Source of the DNA: Sciurus carolinensis | Lineage: Eukaryota; Chordata; Mammalia; Rodentia; Sciuridae | Reading direction: 5' to 3' | DNA: 64,000 bases | NCBI RefSeq assembly: GCF_902686445.1 | Contig: NC_062228.1 | Coordinates: 68,366,648-68,430,647 of the forward strand | Part shown: one piece after another, positions 47,371-59,910 of the stretch | How positions within the stretch are numbered: the stretch's first letter is position 1 | How the letters are laid out: each line of letters opens with the position of its first letter | Translations under genes and position numbers: made by a program | Notes under the pieces: generated by a model | Databases searched by the model: none | What the model was told of the DNA's origin: nothing | The model's input: the letters and a program-made list of their open reading frames with translations, nothing else

Positions 47371-48744
47371 AAAAATAAATCTTTTGAATACTACTTTATG
47401 TGAGCTCAAGTCTCATCTACTTTGGAGTCATTTTAACATATAGTGAGGTGAGAGGCAGAGCCTTAACTCAGGTAATGTGGGACTCCACAAATCTTAGGTA
47501 AATCATTCTAGTTTTGAAGCTAATTCTCACCTCTTTCTTAAATGTCATTTTACAAAGTTTATGTATATTGCCTCCTGAGCCTATATGAACATTAACACAA
47601 TATAACATTACACTTAAAACATAAATCAAAGAAAAACTGAGAGAGCTTTTAGTTTTCCCTTTGTGTGTCAAAGTGGCAAACTGCTTTCCTGTTTCATGAT
47701 ATTAACCTTTAAGCAGATCAGGTTCACATTAACTTTTAGAAATACATTTAAATTTTATCTCAGTGTAGAAGGTAACATATACTTCATGTCCAGTTACAGA
47801 ACATTAAATGATATAAATAAATCCCCAATAAAATTTACTATTCTTACACATTCAAAATTACCATTACACAAAAGTTAGTTTGGAGAATAGCAGCTTGATA
47901 AAAATATCCTTTTAAATTTTCTCCCTTAAGGACCTTTATACCTGGAAGATATGAACACATTTAGTATGCCATACTGATGTTTTTATATTGACCAAGCTCA
48001 ATGTATTTGAAGAATATCTTTAATTTATTAAAATAAGCAAATTATAAATAATCAAACATATTTATTCATAATTTTAAATTGGATGATATGGTAATTTCAT
48101 ATTATTTTGGTGGAGAAAAAAGTTTTTTGCTCACTTGATGTTATAATGCAAAGTGACTAATTTAAAGGAAAGAGACAAAATCAAATTAGGAATTAAGAAC
48201 TGCAATACAAACTCAGAACAATGTGAAACAAAACAAAACACAACATAAAATGTCACGTAAACCCAGAACAATAACCAAGTCACCACCACCACGTGCCTGT
48301 GCTATAGAAACACTTGGAATAATGAGAAAATAAACCAAGGACTGACATTCTGGGTGAATACTTAATTGTGGTAATGCAATTGTAAGCAATTTTGAAGAAA
48401 CTCATAAAAAAATCATTGGTATTTCAATGTAAGTAAGATTTTAATGCTTACTGAATTTCTTTGATTTACTGGTAGAGAAAACTAATTTTGAGATTGAAAA
48501 TGATTCTATTGTTTGAAAATGAGTTTCTCTTCCATTAAATAAATAAGTATAAGATACTGGAGTATAGCAAACTGAGTCAAGAAGCTTAATTTTTAAAGGA
48601 AAATTTAGCATCTCTAATGTAATTTTTAAAGGAAAATTTACCCTCTCTAATGTAGTATAGTACTCTAACCATTGTTGTTTAACGATAATTGTACAAACCC
48701 TAATTTTTTAGACTAATTGCTCTAAAAAATTAAACTTCTAAATA
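47371..48744. other. AT-rich stretch between ERV and L1
   Basis: No coding potential or nameable element is seen. It may be further decayed ERV sequence. Confidence 0.4.
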
Positions 48745-50805
48745 TATAATCATGTCATCAGTAAACAGGGATAGTTTGAGTTCTCTTTTCCTATTTGTAT
48801 CCCTTTAATTTCTTTGATTTGTCTAATTGCTCTGGCTAGAGTTTCAAGGATGATGTTGAGTAGAAGTGGTGAAAGAGGACATCCCTGCTTTGTTCCAGTT
48901 TTTAGGGGGACTGCTTTCAGTTTTTTACCATTTAGAATGATATTGACTATGGGCTTAGCATAGATGGCCTTTACAATGTTAAGGAACGTTCCCACTATCC
49001 CTATTTTTTCTACTGTTTAGAGCATGAAGAGGTGCTGTATTATATTGAATGCTTTTTCTGCATCTATCGAAATAATCATGTGATTCTTAACTTTAAGTCT
49101 GTTGATACAGTGAATGACATTTATTGATTTCCAGATGTTGAACCAACCTTGCAACCCTGGGATAAAACCCACTTGATCATGGTGCACTTTCTTTTTAATA
49201 TATTTTTGTATGTGATTTGCTAAAATTTTCTTGAGAACTTTTGCATTGATATTCATTAAGGATACTGGTCCGAAATTTTCTTTCCTTGATGTGTCTCTGT
49301 CTGCTTTAGGTATCAGGGTGATATTGGCTTCATAGAACGAGTTTGGGAGGGTTCCCTCCTCTTCTATTTTGTGGAATACTTTGAGTATTGGAATGAGCTC
49401 TTCTTTAAAGGTTTTGCAGAACTCGACTGAGAACCCATCTGGTACCGGACTTTTCTTTGTTGGTAGGCTTTTGATGACCTCTTCTATTTCATTGCTTGAA
49501 ATTGATTTATTTAAGTTGTGTTCAGTTAGGTAATTCATATGTCTCTAGAAACTTGTTGATGTCTTCGAGGTTTTCTGTTTTGTTGGAGTATAGATTTTCA
49601 AAATAGCTTCTAATCATGTTTTGTATTTCACTCATGTCTGTAGTGATATTTTCTTGTTCATTCCGAATTTTAGTAATTTCAGTTTTCTCCCTCTTTCTCT
49701 TTGTTAGTGTGGCTAAGTGTTTATCAATTTTGTTTATTTTTTCAAAGACCCAACCCTTTATTTTGTTTTTTTTTATTGTTTCTTTTGTTTCAAATTTGTT
49801 GATTTCATCTCTGTTTAACTATTTCCTGTCTTCTACTACTTTTGCTATGGTCTGCTTTTCTTTTTCTGGAGCTTTGAGCTGTCGTGTTAAGGCATTTATT
49901 TGTTGATTTTTTCTTCTTTTGTTGAATGTGCTCCATGAAATAAATCTTCCTCTAAGTACTGCTTTCATAGTGTCCCAGAGATTTTGATATAGGGTGTCTT
50001 TGTTCTCATTTACTGCTAAGAAATTTTATTTCCCTCCTGATGTCTTCTGTTATCCATTCATCATATAATAGCATATTATTTAATCTCCAGGTATTGGAGA
50101 AGTTTCTGTTTTTTATTCTGTCATTTATTTCTAATTTCAATCCATTATGATCTGATAGAATAAGAGGGTGGTATCTTTATCTTCTTGTATTTGCTAACAG
50201 TAGTTTTGTGGCATAAAATATGGTCTATTTTAGAGAAGGATCCATGTACTGCTGAGAAGAAAGTGTATTCATTCTTTGTTGGATGGTATATTCTATATAT
50301 ATCCATTAAGTCTAGATTGTTGATTGTGTTATTGAGATCTATGGTTTCTTTATTCAATTTTTGATAGGAAGATCTATCCAGTGGTGAGAGAGGTATGTTA
50401 AAATCACCTAGTATTATTGTGTTGTGGTCTATTTGATTTCTGGAATTGAGAGATTTCTCTGATGTACATGGATGAGCCAATGTTTGGGGTATAGATATTT
50501 ATGATTGTTATGTCTTGCTGATTTATGCTTCCCTTAAGCAGTATGTAATGTCCTTCTTTATCCCTTCTGACTAGTTTTGGCTTGAAGTCCACATTATCTG
50601 AAATAAGGATGGATACTCCAGCATTTTTGCTGTCTCTGTGTGTATGGTATGCTTTTTTCCATCCTTTTACTTGTAGTCTGTGTGTATCGTTTTCTATGAG
50701 ATGAGTCTCTTGCAGGCAGCATACTGTTGGATTTTTCTTTTTAGTCCAATCTGCCAGTCTATGTCTTCCTATTGATGAGTTCAGGCCATTAATATTCAGG
50801 GTTCA
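48745..50805 (-). pseudogene. L1 ORF2 N-terminal part (endonuclease to RT active site), inverted
   Basis: Endonuclease blocks (IILGDFNIPLSPLDRSS at 50480-50145, VRRDKEGHYILLKGSINQQD at 50592-50404) and RT blocks ([27 protein letters not shown] at 49538-49017; [20 protein letters not shown] at 48995-48750) are readable in several frames. The active-site region at about 48752-48765 reads FTDD, where L1s normally have FADD. Several frameshifts and a stop near 49017 break it. Confidence 0.88.
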
Positions 50806-52318
50806 TGATTATGTATTTAGAGTTCTAAACTTTTAGAACTCATAAATGAATTCAGTAAAGTAGCAGGTTACAAGATCAATGCTCATAAATCCAATGCATT
50901 TTTATACATGAGTGATGAATCTTCAGAAAGAGAAGTTAGGAAAACTACCCCATTCACAATAACCTCAAAAAAAATACAATACTTGGGAATCAATCAAAAA
51001 AAAGAGGTGAAAGACCTCTACAATGTGAACTACAGAACTCTAAAGAAAGAAATTAAAGAGAATCTTAGAAGATGGAAAGATCTACCATGTTCTTGGACAG
51101 GCAGAATTAATATTTTCAAAATGGCCATACTCCCAAACGTGCTATACAGATTCAATGCAATTCCAATTAGAATCCCAATGACGTACCTTACAGAAATAGA
51201 GCAAGCAATTGTGAAATTCATCTGGATGAATAAGAAACCCAGAATAGCTAAAGGAATCCTTAGCAGAAAGAGCGAAGCAGGGGGTATCGCAATGCCAGAT
51301 CTTCAACTCTACTACAAAGCAATAGTAACAAAAACGGCTTGGTATTGGTACCAAAATAGACAAATAGATAAATGGTATAAAATAAAGGACACAGACACAA
51401 ACCCTAATAAATACAATTTCCTCATACTAGACAAAGGGGCCAAAAACATGCAATGGAAAAAAGATAGCCTCTTCAACAAATGGTGCTGGGAAAACTGGAA
51501 ATCCATATGCAACAAAATGAAACTAACCCCCTATCTCTCACTCTCTACAAATCTCAACTCAAAATTGATCAAGGACCTCAGAATCAGACCAGAGACCCTG
51601 CATCTCACAGAAGAAAAAGTAGGTCCAAATCTTCAACATGTGGGCTTAGGATCAGACTTCCTTAACAGGACTCCCATAGCACAAGAAATAAAAACAAGAA
51701 TCAACAACTGGGATAGATTCAAACTAAAAAGCTTTCTCTCAGCAAAGGAAACTATCAGTAATGTGAAGAGAGAGCCTACAGAGTGGGAGAAAATCTTTGC
51801 CACTCATACTTCAGATAGAGCACTAATTTCCAGAATATATAAAGAAATCAAAAAATCTACCCCAAAAACGCAAATAACCCAGTGGACAAATGTTCTAAGG
51901 AAATGAATAGACACTTCACAGAAGATCTACAAGCAATGAACAGATATATGAAAAAATGTTTACTATCTCTAGTAGTAAGAGAAATGCAAATCAATACTAC
52001 CCTAAGATTCCATCTCACCCCAATTAGAATGGCAATTATGAAGAACACAACAATAGGTGTTTCGAGGATGTGGGGGAAAAGGTACACTCATACATTGCTG
52101 GTGGGGTTGCAAATTAGTGCAGCCACTCTGGAAAGCAGTATGGAGATTCCTCAGAAGACTTGGAATGGAACCCCCTTATGACCCAGCTCTCCAACTCCTT
52201 GGCCTTTACCCAAAGGACTTAAAATCAGCATATTACAGAGATACAGCCACATCAATGTTCATAGCTGCTCAATTCACAATAGCCAGATTGTGGAACCAAC
52301 CTAGATGTCCTCTTTAGG
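50806..52318 (+). pseudogene. L1 ORF2 C-terminal part, plus strand
   Basis: An uninterrupted 332-codon stretch (50908-51906, [10 protein letters not shown] to NVLRK) covers the post-active-site thumb and C-terminal region with EPTEWEKIFATHTSDR. It continues in shifted frames to the WNQPRC-like region at 52300. Open length this long for a dead fragment suggests a fairly young L1. No start codon or regulatory context makes it a gene. Confidence 0.85.
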
Positions 52319-52771
52319 AATAAGCAGGGCTCCATGGCGCACCTCCACCTGTCCTGCCTTTTTCTCCCTATTTTTCTGGCCTTGAAACCACTTGAAGGAA
52401 CAGTCTTTCTCTGTTCTTTGGACTTGGTCACCTGCAGTCATGGTTTCCAGTGTCTGCCTATGAGAGGGAGGAGGCCAGGTGCATCTGGCCAGTAGTTTGT
52501 CCCTGGGATGCTCCTGTGGAGAAGCTCCATGGGACAGCACATTTTCTCTTCTGGATATTTTTAGAAGAGATGTATCTCTAGGGAGGCAGGGTTCTGAGAC
52601 ATTCCCCACCCTGGTCTTTTCAGATAAGCTCCTGGTTGCTCAGTTAACATCTGCCCCTGGCAGGACCTCCCTTCCTAGGGCTTCTCAACCTTCCTGTTGT
52701 GGTTAATTAGCTTACAAGTAAAAACCTTTACTGTCTTGAATTATGGGGTAGTTTAAGAATACACATATGGA

Positions 52772-52890
52772 GGGGCTGGGGCTGTAGCTCAGTGGCAGAG
52801 TGCTTACCTAGCATGTGTGAGTCACTGGGTTTAATCATCAGCACCACATAAAAATGAACAACTAGAAAAAAATATTTTTAAAAAAGAATA
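52772..52890 (+). repeat. ID-type SINE (duplicate of 16788)
   Basis: Same insertion as in copy 1, starting GGGGCTGGGGCTGTAGCTCA, with B-box-like GGTTTAATCATC and an A-rich tail. Its presence in both copies dates it before the duplication. Confidence 0.9.
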
Positions 52891-55774
52891 GAGATGTGGA
52901 AAGCTTCAGCCAGAATCTGTTCCCAGCCATAGCTCTGCATCCTCTTCTGCACAGGTTATGGCTTGACCAGAAAGTAGAGAACCAAATGGTCTCACTCCTC
53001 ATCACCAATGCAGGCCTGCATTCTCTCTTCCTCCCTTCTTCCCATTTCTGCCATATTTTATGGACCTGTGCTTGGCTGAGCTCTGAGATCTCAACATTGC
53101 CCTGGGACATACACCTAGCACACATTTCCCTGTCTGCCTCTGTGGCTTTGCACCTATAGGTTCAGCTGCTAAGCAGGGTCCTGTGAGTCTACCCTGCTTC
53201 TGTAATGCTGCTTCTTAGAGAGTCCCTGCTTGACCAAGCAGGCCAAGCTCCCCACCCTCCTCTATATTGCATTTTTCCTTGTAAAATTAAATTTTAGTGG
53301 AGAAAAAAGCCTGTGAAGTTCATAAGATGCCTTTCTGAAATATGTGAGCTTATTTGATATCTGAAGGGATCCCTTATCCCCCAACACATCCAAGAATTGT
53401 CTGATCACCCTGCGGTGTTGTCCATAAAGAGAAGGGTGCAACAGCTCTGCTTCCTGGTGCCATGTCCTGAGCTGCTTCCCTCTGCCACACCCTTCCACCA
53501 TGATGCCCTGCCTCACTCGGGCCCAGAACTATGGAGTCAGCTGACCATGGACTGAACCTCTGACTCCTAAGAGAGTCTTCCAGGAGCCCCGCAGTGGAGT
53601 GAACGTGGGCATATACAGACCAGTGAGTGCCTGCCAGAGCACACAGGAGACCCAAACACGTGTGTGCATGAACACAAGGAGAAATGCCCTCAGGAAGTCA
53701 GAAGGAAACTGTTTCTGTAGGGAGGCAGAAGGGAGGAGCTGGGGCACAGACTTCATGGATCAAAGGCAGATGACCAGAAGAACAAGGACTGTAAAAATGA
53801 GTCAAAATGGAAGTAACACATCTCAAGGCTTCTGGGGCCCATGGTCAAGGCAGTTCATTAGCAGATGGTTTCCTCTGAAGTTCAGGGAAGAGCAGATGCA
53901 GGAGGGTCTCTCCAGGCACTGAGTTGGGGTTGAAGAGCCAGAACTGCACCTGCCTTGGACCCACAAATTCTCCCCCATTTACCAATGTAGAGTTTAACTG
54001 GCAGTGGTAGCCAAAGTATTTTAACTGTGGTTGTGGTTTGATTTCATCTGTTTGATGACTTGATGGAGTTGGCCACCTTTGCCTTGGAGTACTGAGGATC
54101 TCATGCAGGATCCACCTTAGGAGGTATATCTCACTTCCAGCATGGTCACACACTGCACACTGAAGATCTGGCGAACCATGGACCACAGAGGACTGTGTTC
54201 TACAAGCTATGTCACCTACTGACACCACAGCCCTTATGACCAAATTGTCTGAGTGCACAGGAGTTGGACCGAGTTGGTTTTCGCGCGAGGCGTGACTGCA
54301 CATTAACTGAAATCCTGATCATGCCATTGAGGGTCTCTAAGGTCGGCCTTGGGATAAGTTTGCTTATTTTTTTTCTATATCTGGGAAGGGATGGGGACAG
54401 TCCAGGTTGACAGCAGAGAACATGCCTGCTCATTCTAGTACAAGTTCATTTAGAACTCATCAAATTGGATCAGAGGCATGAGGTCACACAGGCGGTGTGT
54501 CAAACACTGTCAGAGTGAGCCAGGAGCTCTTCAAACCTGCCACCTCCTGACCTGAATCATGCAGTAGGGGCACCAAGTTGGTGGTATGTGGTGGCACACG
54601 CTGACCTGCACCTCAATCCAGCACCTGGTGAACCTGTCAGGCCAGCTACAGACTCCTGACCCTTTCCAAGGATCAGCTCCACAGGAGCTCGCTGCCTGCT
54701 CTGTGCTGGAGAGGAGCAGAGCACCTGCCTTGCAGCTGGAGGCCACAGGCTCAATCCAACACCACACACAGTCACCTGACTGCTGTCCCAGTGGTGGACA
54801 AGCCCGCTGACCTCATCTGACCTCTGCAGTGCTGCTCATGCCTCTGAACCTACTCCCATCTTTGCTTACAGCTCTGCCTTTTGAAACCCTGCAGCCTGGT
54901 GGACCCATCCCAGGCCTCTGGTAACCCCTACGTCCTTGTGTGCACATGCGTGTTCATAGTCCTCTGCTCGCCTTCTGTGAGAGCCTTTCTAAACATCCAC
55001 CACATCCCTGGGCCTTGGCTTCTGCACCTGTCTTCTTACATCTGCTGGCAGCCTTTGCTCTTTGATTTTGACAGAGCTCAGGACTGCACTCCATTCCTCT
55101 GCTTTCACAGATGAGCTCTGTCCTCGTGCAGAGTGCCACTGCAGTTACAGGTGAAGTGACAGTCACTTCCAGCAAGGGGGATGGCCACAGATCCCATGCT
55201 TTATCCTGAGGCTCGCTTGCTGGGCAGACACTGCTGGCCAGCCTCTGCCCGCTGTCCTGCCAGCAAGTGCCCACTGGGTGAGCCGCTCTGCTTTCAAGTT
55301 AGTGACCTTCTCACCAGTGAGTTGCACCCAGAAAATCCAGAAGGAACTCTTCTCTGCAAAGCATTTCTGTTTTGGGGGCTGGAGCAGCACATACTGTTCA
55401 TTGGCTGGAGAACCCCTGTCCCCTCCTGCCACTCAGCATCTCCCTCTGTCCTCCAGGTTGCCCTCTGTGTAATCTACCCCTCCTCCCTGACTCCTGCTGA
55501 ACCAAACACCAGTCACCTCTCCACCTTAAAGCCACAGGTCATGAATGCACCAGTGAAATGCACATCAAGTACAACCCATGAATGGGATCCTGATTAGAGC
55601 AAGTCATACTCCATGTATGACTTCATCCAAGTACACGCTACTATCATGTAGGTCTGAAAGAACAAAGGCATCAGTATTCAGTTAAGATATTGATAAAATA
55701 TTCACAATGTTTAATTTTAATTTTCTTACAATGGCAGAATTGATCCTAAAGGAGAAATTATTTTCTATTTCATT

Positions 55775-55951
55775 GGTACTAGGGACTGAACTGTGGGGTG
55801 TTCCCCACTGAGTTCCCTCCCTAGACATTTTTATTTTTTACTTTGAGACAGGGTCTCACTAAGTTGCAGAGGCTGGCCTCTAACTGGTAATCCTCCTTCC
55901 TCATCCTACAGAGTGGGGAATCTCAGATGGGCACCACTACTCCCAGCTCCC
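55775..55951 (-). repeat. Composite SINE (duplicate of 19775)
   Basis: The plus strand reads GGTACTAGGGACTGAACTGT and GAGACAGGGTCTCACTAAGT, the complement of the same composite SINE as in copy 1. This copy keeps the 7SL-like part slightly better. Confidence 0.8.
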
Positions 55952-55959
55952 AGTCTGTT

Positions 55960-57112
55960 TCTAGGACGCTAGTGCTAGTTTTGTTCCGTGGATCTTATTG
56001 TGACATCGGGTATTGTGGTACCTCCATCATTGCTCTTTAGTTAAAGAGTGTTTTAGCTATTTGAGTCTTAAAGCTTTGTTTGACTGTTAGAATTTTCTTT
56101 TCAGTTCTCTGAAGAATTTCCTTCGTATTTCAATGGAGATTGCATTGAATATGTGTACTGTTTTGGGCGCATGATCATTTTAACAATATTGATTCTGTCT
56201 ATAACCATGGATGGTCTTTCTGTCCTCTACTAAAGAAGGGCAGAAACTTTTAGTCAGTTCTTCTTCCAACACAGGAGAATATACTGAACACATAAAGAAC
56301 TAAAAACACATCACCAATAAAATTTAAATCAACCAATGGGCAAACAACCTGAAAGCTTTTCTCAAAAGACATATCAAAGGCAATAATCACATGAGAAATA
56401 TTCAATATAATTAGCCACCAGGAAAATGGAAATTAAAACTACATTGAGATTCCATCCCACCCCAGTCGGAATGGCAGCTATCAAGATTACAGAGAACAAT
56501 AATTGCTGGTGAGATGAGGAGTTTGTGGAAATGTAAATGAATGCACCCATACTGAAATCAGTATGGAGGTTCCTCAAATACTAAGCAAAACATCCATATG
56601 ATCAGCTAAGCACTGCTGGGCATGTACCCGAAGGACTAGAGTCGGCATGCCATGGAGACACGAGCAAACCTGTGTCCAGTGTGTCACAATTCACAGTAGC
56701 TGAGTCATGGACTCAGTCCAAGGTCCCATCAGCACATGAGTGGATTAAGAAATTTTGAAATAAATACACAATGGAGTATTATTTTGTCATAAATAATAAG
56801 AAAATCATGTTATTTTCAGCATGATGGTGGAATTGAAGATCATCACATTAACTAAAACAAGTGAGACTCACAAAGACATGTTTCCCAAATTTTCCCTCAT
56901 GGGGAGTCTAGAGAGGAGGAAAGAAAACATGAACTTAACAGGGAGAATATTAGAGAAGAGGAAGGGGATCCAAGTCTGGGAAGGGAAAAGTCATGGAGGG
57001 TAACGGGGGTGGATATGGTCCACATATGCACCAGTGTGTGGCATGAAACCCGTTATTCTCTGTGATTAAAGTGTATTAATAAGAAACAAACGTGTGCTTT
57101 TCATCACAGACA
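55960..57112. mobile_element. L1 fragment with inverted 5' part (duplicate of 19960)
   Basis: Minus-strand ORF2 sequence to about 56235, then plus-strand ORF2 end and 3' UTR to about 57112, with the same breakpoint as copy 1. It therefore predates the duplication. Confidence 0.78.
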
Positions 57113-58883
57113 TTTAAAAACTGCCACTAGTCAGCAAAAGGCACAGTAAGTTCCAAACTCTCATCCTGGGGTCATTTTCTATCTAAATATTTTTGTGGAT
57201 AGCTGAGGACCAGGAGGGCAGCAGACCCAGGTGCAAAGTCCTGACCATGGGAAAGGAGGGGACATGAGACTGACTCAGCAAGGAAGGAGAACAGGGCTCT
57301 TGCACAGATCCAGGGGCTCCACCTGGGTCATGTCTCTCGGAAACCAGTGCCTGGGCACCATGGACTGGCATAGCATGGTGGCCAACTACCTGAACACCTT
57401 TGTTCATCCAAGGGAGTCTGGGATGTGCCAGGTCACCTGGTAGGCAGGCTAGGTGGCAGTGCTGACCAGGTGGTCAGTAGGGCAAGAAGTCCCCAGCGCT
57501 AGGGCAGTTAGTGCTGCTTCTCATAAGTGGTGACCAATAACTCCTCGGCTGGGCGGCCTTGAGAAGAGCTGGTACTGGTCTCTCTGTGTGTCTGGTGGAA
57601 CCCATGGTGGCAGTGCCAATCCTGGGCTCACATTCTTCTTCCCTGCAGAGCCAATCCCTTTCCTGGCACAGATATCCAGATGCACTGCATCTGTTCAAGT
57701 CAATCTCCAAGGTTCTGCTGCTTCAGGCCTTTGAGTTTCTCACCTGGGCTACCTGATCTCTATCCTGTGACCGTCAGGATTGTGTTTGCATTTCTGTGCA
57801 TCCTTAGTGACCTTCCTGCTTACATCTGATCTTAGTAATTCGAATCTTGTTTTTCATTTGATGAGTATAGAATTTTGTCCATTTTCTGGATCCTTCCAAA
57901 CATCTGACATTCCCTCCTGCTGACGATCTATGTTGATTTTCCTTCCACATTTCCTGTGACTTTTCTCTTTAGTTCTAACTCAGCCTCGGGTTCAGCTAGC
58001 TCTTCTTTTTCTAGCTCCCTAAGGTGGACTGACAGCAGGTTAACTTGACTTCTGTACTCATTTTTCCTTGGGCTGCTGCAGATTTGAACTTCCTTCTGAT
58101 CGCTATCTTCAAGTTGCCCCCACACTTGAATGTGTTGCATTTCTGTCTTTGTCTCAAAAGACAATCATCTCACACTGCTGCCAACTATCGCATCCTAATT
58201 GAAAAACACTCATGAGAGTAGCTGTGAGGGTCACAGCTCTGAGCCTGCCAAAGGCCATCAGACGCTGTGTGGGTCTATGACACCAGAGTGCCGTGTCCTT
58301 TCCAGGGATATGGCTGCAGGGTAACTGGTAACTGCAGGGCTACCATCTGCATGTGAAATTGTGGGCATCACAAAGGCACATTGTGCAGAGGGCTGAGAGA
58401 TGCCAATCAAAGATTTATTATAAATCAGGAACTGAGGTGGGGAAGCATTTACTCAGGGTGTACAGTGTAAATGTGCAGGTTTTAGGGAAGTTTGAGAGAG
58501 ATTCTGAGGTAAGAATGTGAGGATGAAGCCCAGGACACCCTTTGCTGGAGTCTCAGCCACATTGGAAGTCATTTGTCTTGAAAATCTGCTTCCTTTTCTT
58601 TCTGAGAGACCTGAAGCAGGACCTACTTACAGAAAAAGAGATTTAGATAGATGTCATGGTGTGGACATGCACAGCAGGTCACTGGAAGGCTCCCAGGCCA
58701 GGGAGGGTGTGGAGCAAGGTGGGTAGGAATCGCCACACTCTCTCTAGCTCTGGTTCAGCAGGGACTCACCAGGTCCCTTCTCATCTGCCCAGTTGTCAGG
58801 CTGAGGCTCAGACCCTGGGAAACAGATTTGGGTTCCTGGCAGCTGGAGGAAGATGTGAGGACCAGTCAGGAGAGAAGACATGA
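57113..58883. other. Unrecognised non-coding stretch, copy 2
   Basis: Counterpart of 21111-22888. No gene or nameable repeat is seen. Confidence 0.5.
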
Positions 58884-58889
58884 TTTATT
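58884..58889 (-). terminator. Candidate polyadenylation signal downstream of V1R copy 2
   Basis: TTTATT on the plus strand (AATAAA on the V1R strand), conserved with 22889-22894, about 1.0 kb past the V1R stop. Confidence 0.35.
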
Positions 58890-58899
58890 TGGAGGCAAC

Positions 58900-59105
58900 A
58901 CCAGCCCCAGCCCCAAATTCAGACCAGTCCCAGAACCACCACCAATCCCAACCCCAGCTCAATCCACAGACCAGCCCTGGTGCCAGCCCAATCCCAGCCC
59001 AGCCCAGCCCCAGGCCCAATTCTGCCCCAGATCAAGTCCAGCACAGTCCCAGTCCAGCTGCAGCCCAGCACCAGCCCCAGCTTCAGCCCCACCCCGCCCC
59101 ATCCA
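58900..59105. repeat. CCAGCC-rich imperfect hexanucleotide array, copy 2
   Basis: Counterpart of 22905-23110, with shifted unit composition (for example CCCAGCCCAGCCCAGCCCCA), as expected of a slowly turning-over tandem array. The V1R-sense strand is G-run-rich. Confidence 0.75.
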
Positions 59106-59910
59106 AAAGTTCTGGCCACCAGATACTCCCTTCCCTGGAGGACACAATTTGATTCATGTGTGACCTCATGCTGGCCCCTGTCGTGAGCCCACAACCCTCT
59201 GGTGCTGCTCCATTCCACACCCAGCCTCGACTGAACCCGTCTTTCCCAGGACTGGATCTGAAGTCCCCCAGCACTTCCTGTCTGACCACTTTCTCCCCTA
59301 CAACTCTGACCATTGTTAGGTCACAGTTGTACTAAATATGACTCAGCAAATTTACTCCATCCTCACACGGTGTCCTTCTGACTGAGGTCTGCCTGGCCTC
59401 TGGGATGGAGGAATGCAGTCTCTCATCTGACAGTAAATCCCCTGCAGTATCCAATGCTGGCATGGCTTCAGGCTTCCTAGGCCACTCTGTTCCTTCCACA
59501 TCATCTCCAGTCCCACTTCTTCCTGTTTCCTGTGGGGCCTGGCAGTCTGTCCCACATCTTGGTCACTGATCTAGTTGCAGGCACAGTCTGGTTTACCTGT
59601 GTCTACAGAGGAGACCTTTGGTGGACACCCCAGCCCATGGAATCTCACCACAACTGCTACCATCCATGTAGCCCCAGAGCTTGGATCTCTAGCACTGTGA
59701 TGTTCATTCTCCAAGGAGACCATGGAGAGCAATTGCATCAGCATCTGCATTATGATTCAGGAACTGCCAGGATCCCAGACTCCTTCACAACCAGTGATGG
59801 ATGGGACCTTCTGCAACGGGCACATGTCCTGAGGAGCTCTTGCTGGGAATATGACACCATCCAGCAACCAGAAGAAACAAGAAATGGAAGGTGGTCAGGA
59901 AGCATAACCC

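Larger units (their letters stand above)
48745..52318. mobile_element. L1 with twin-priming inversion, 3' end cut by the duplication junction
   Basis: 48745-50805 is ORF2 on the minus strand, from about residue 15 of ORF2 (near 50805) to the RT active site (near 48755). From about 50806 the rest of ORF2 runs on the plus strand, starting at the same point just after the active-site aspartates. Inverted 5' part followed by direct 3' part is the hallmark of twin priming. ORF2's last residues, 3' UTR and poly(A) are missing because duplicated sequence begins at 52319. Confidence 0.92.

Noticed and set aside
50908..51906. 332-codon open frame as a host gene
   Set aside because: It is the C-terminal part of L1 ORF2 without its own start region, inside a rearranged element.
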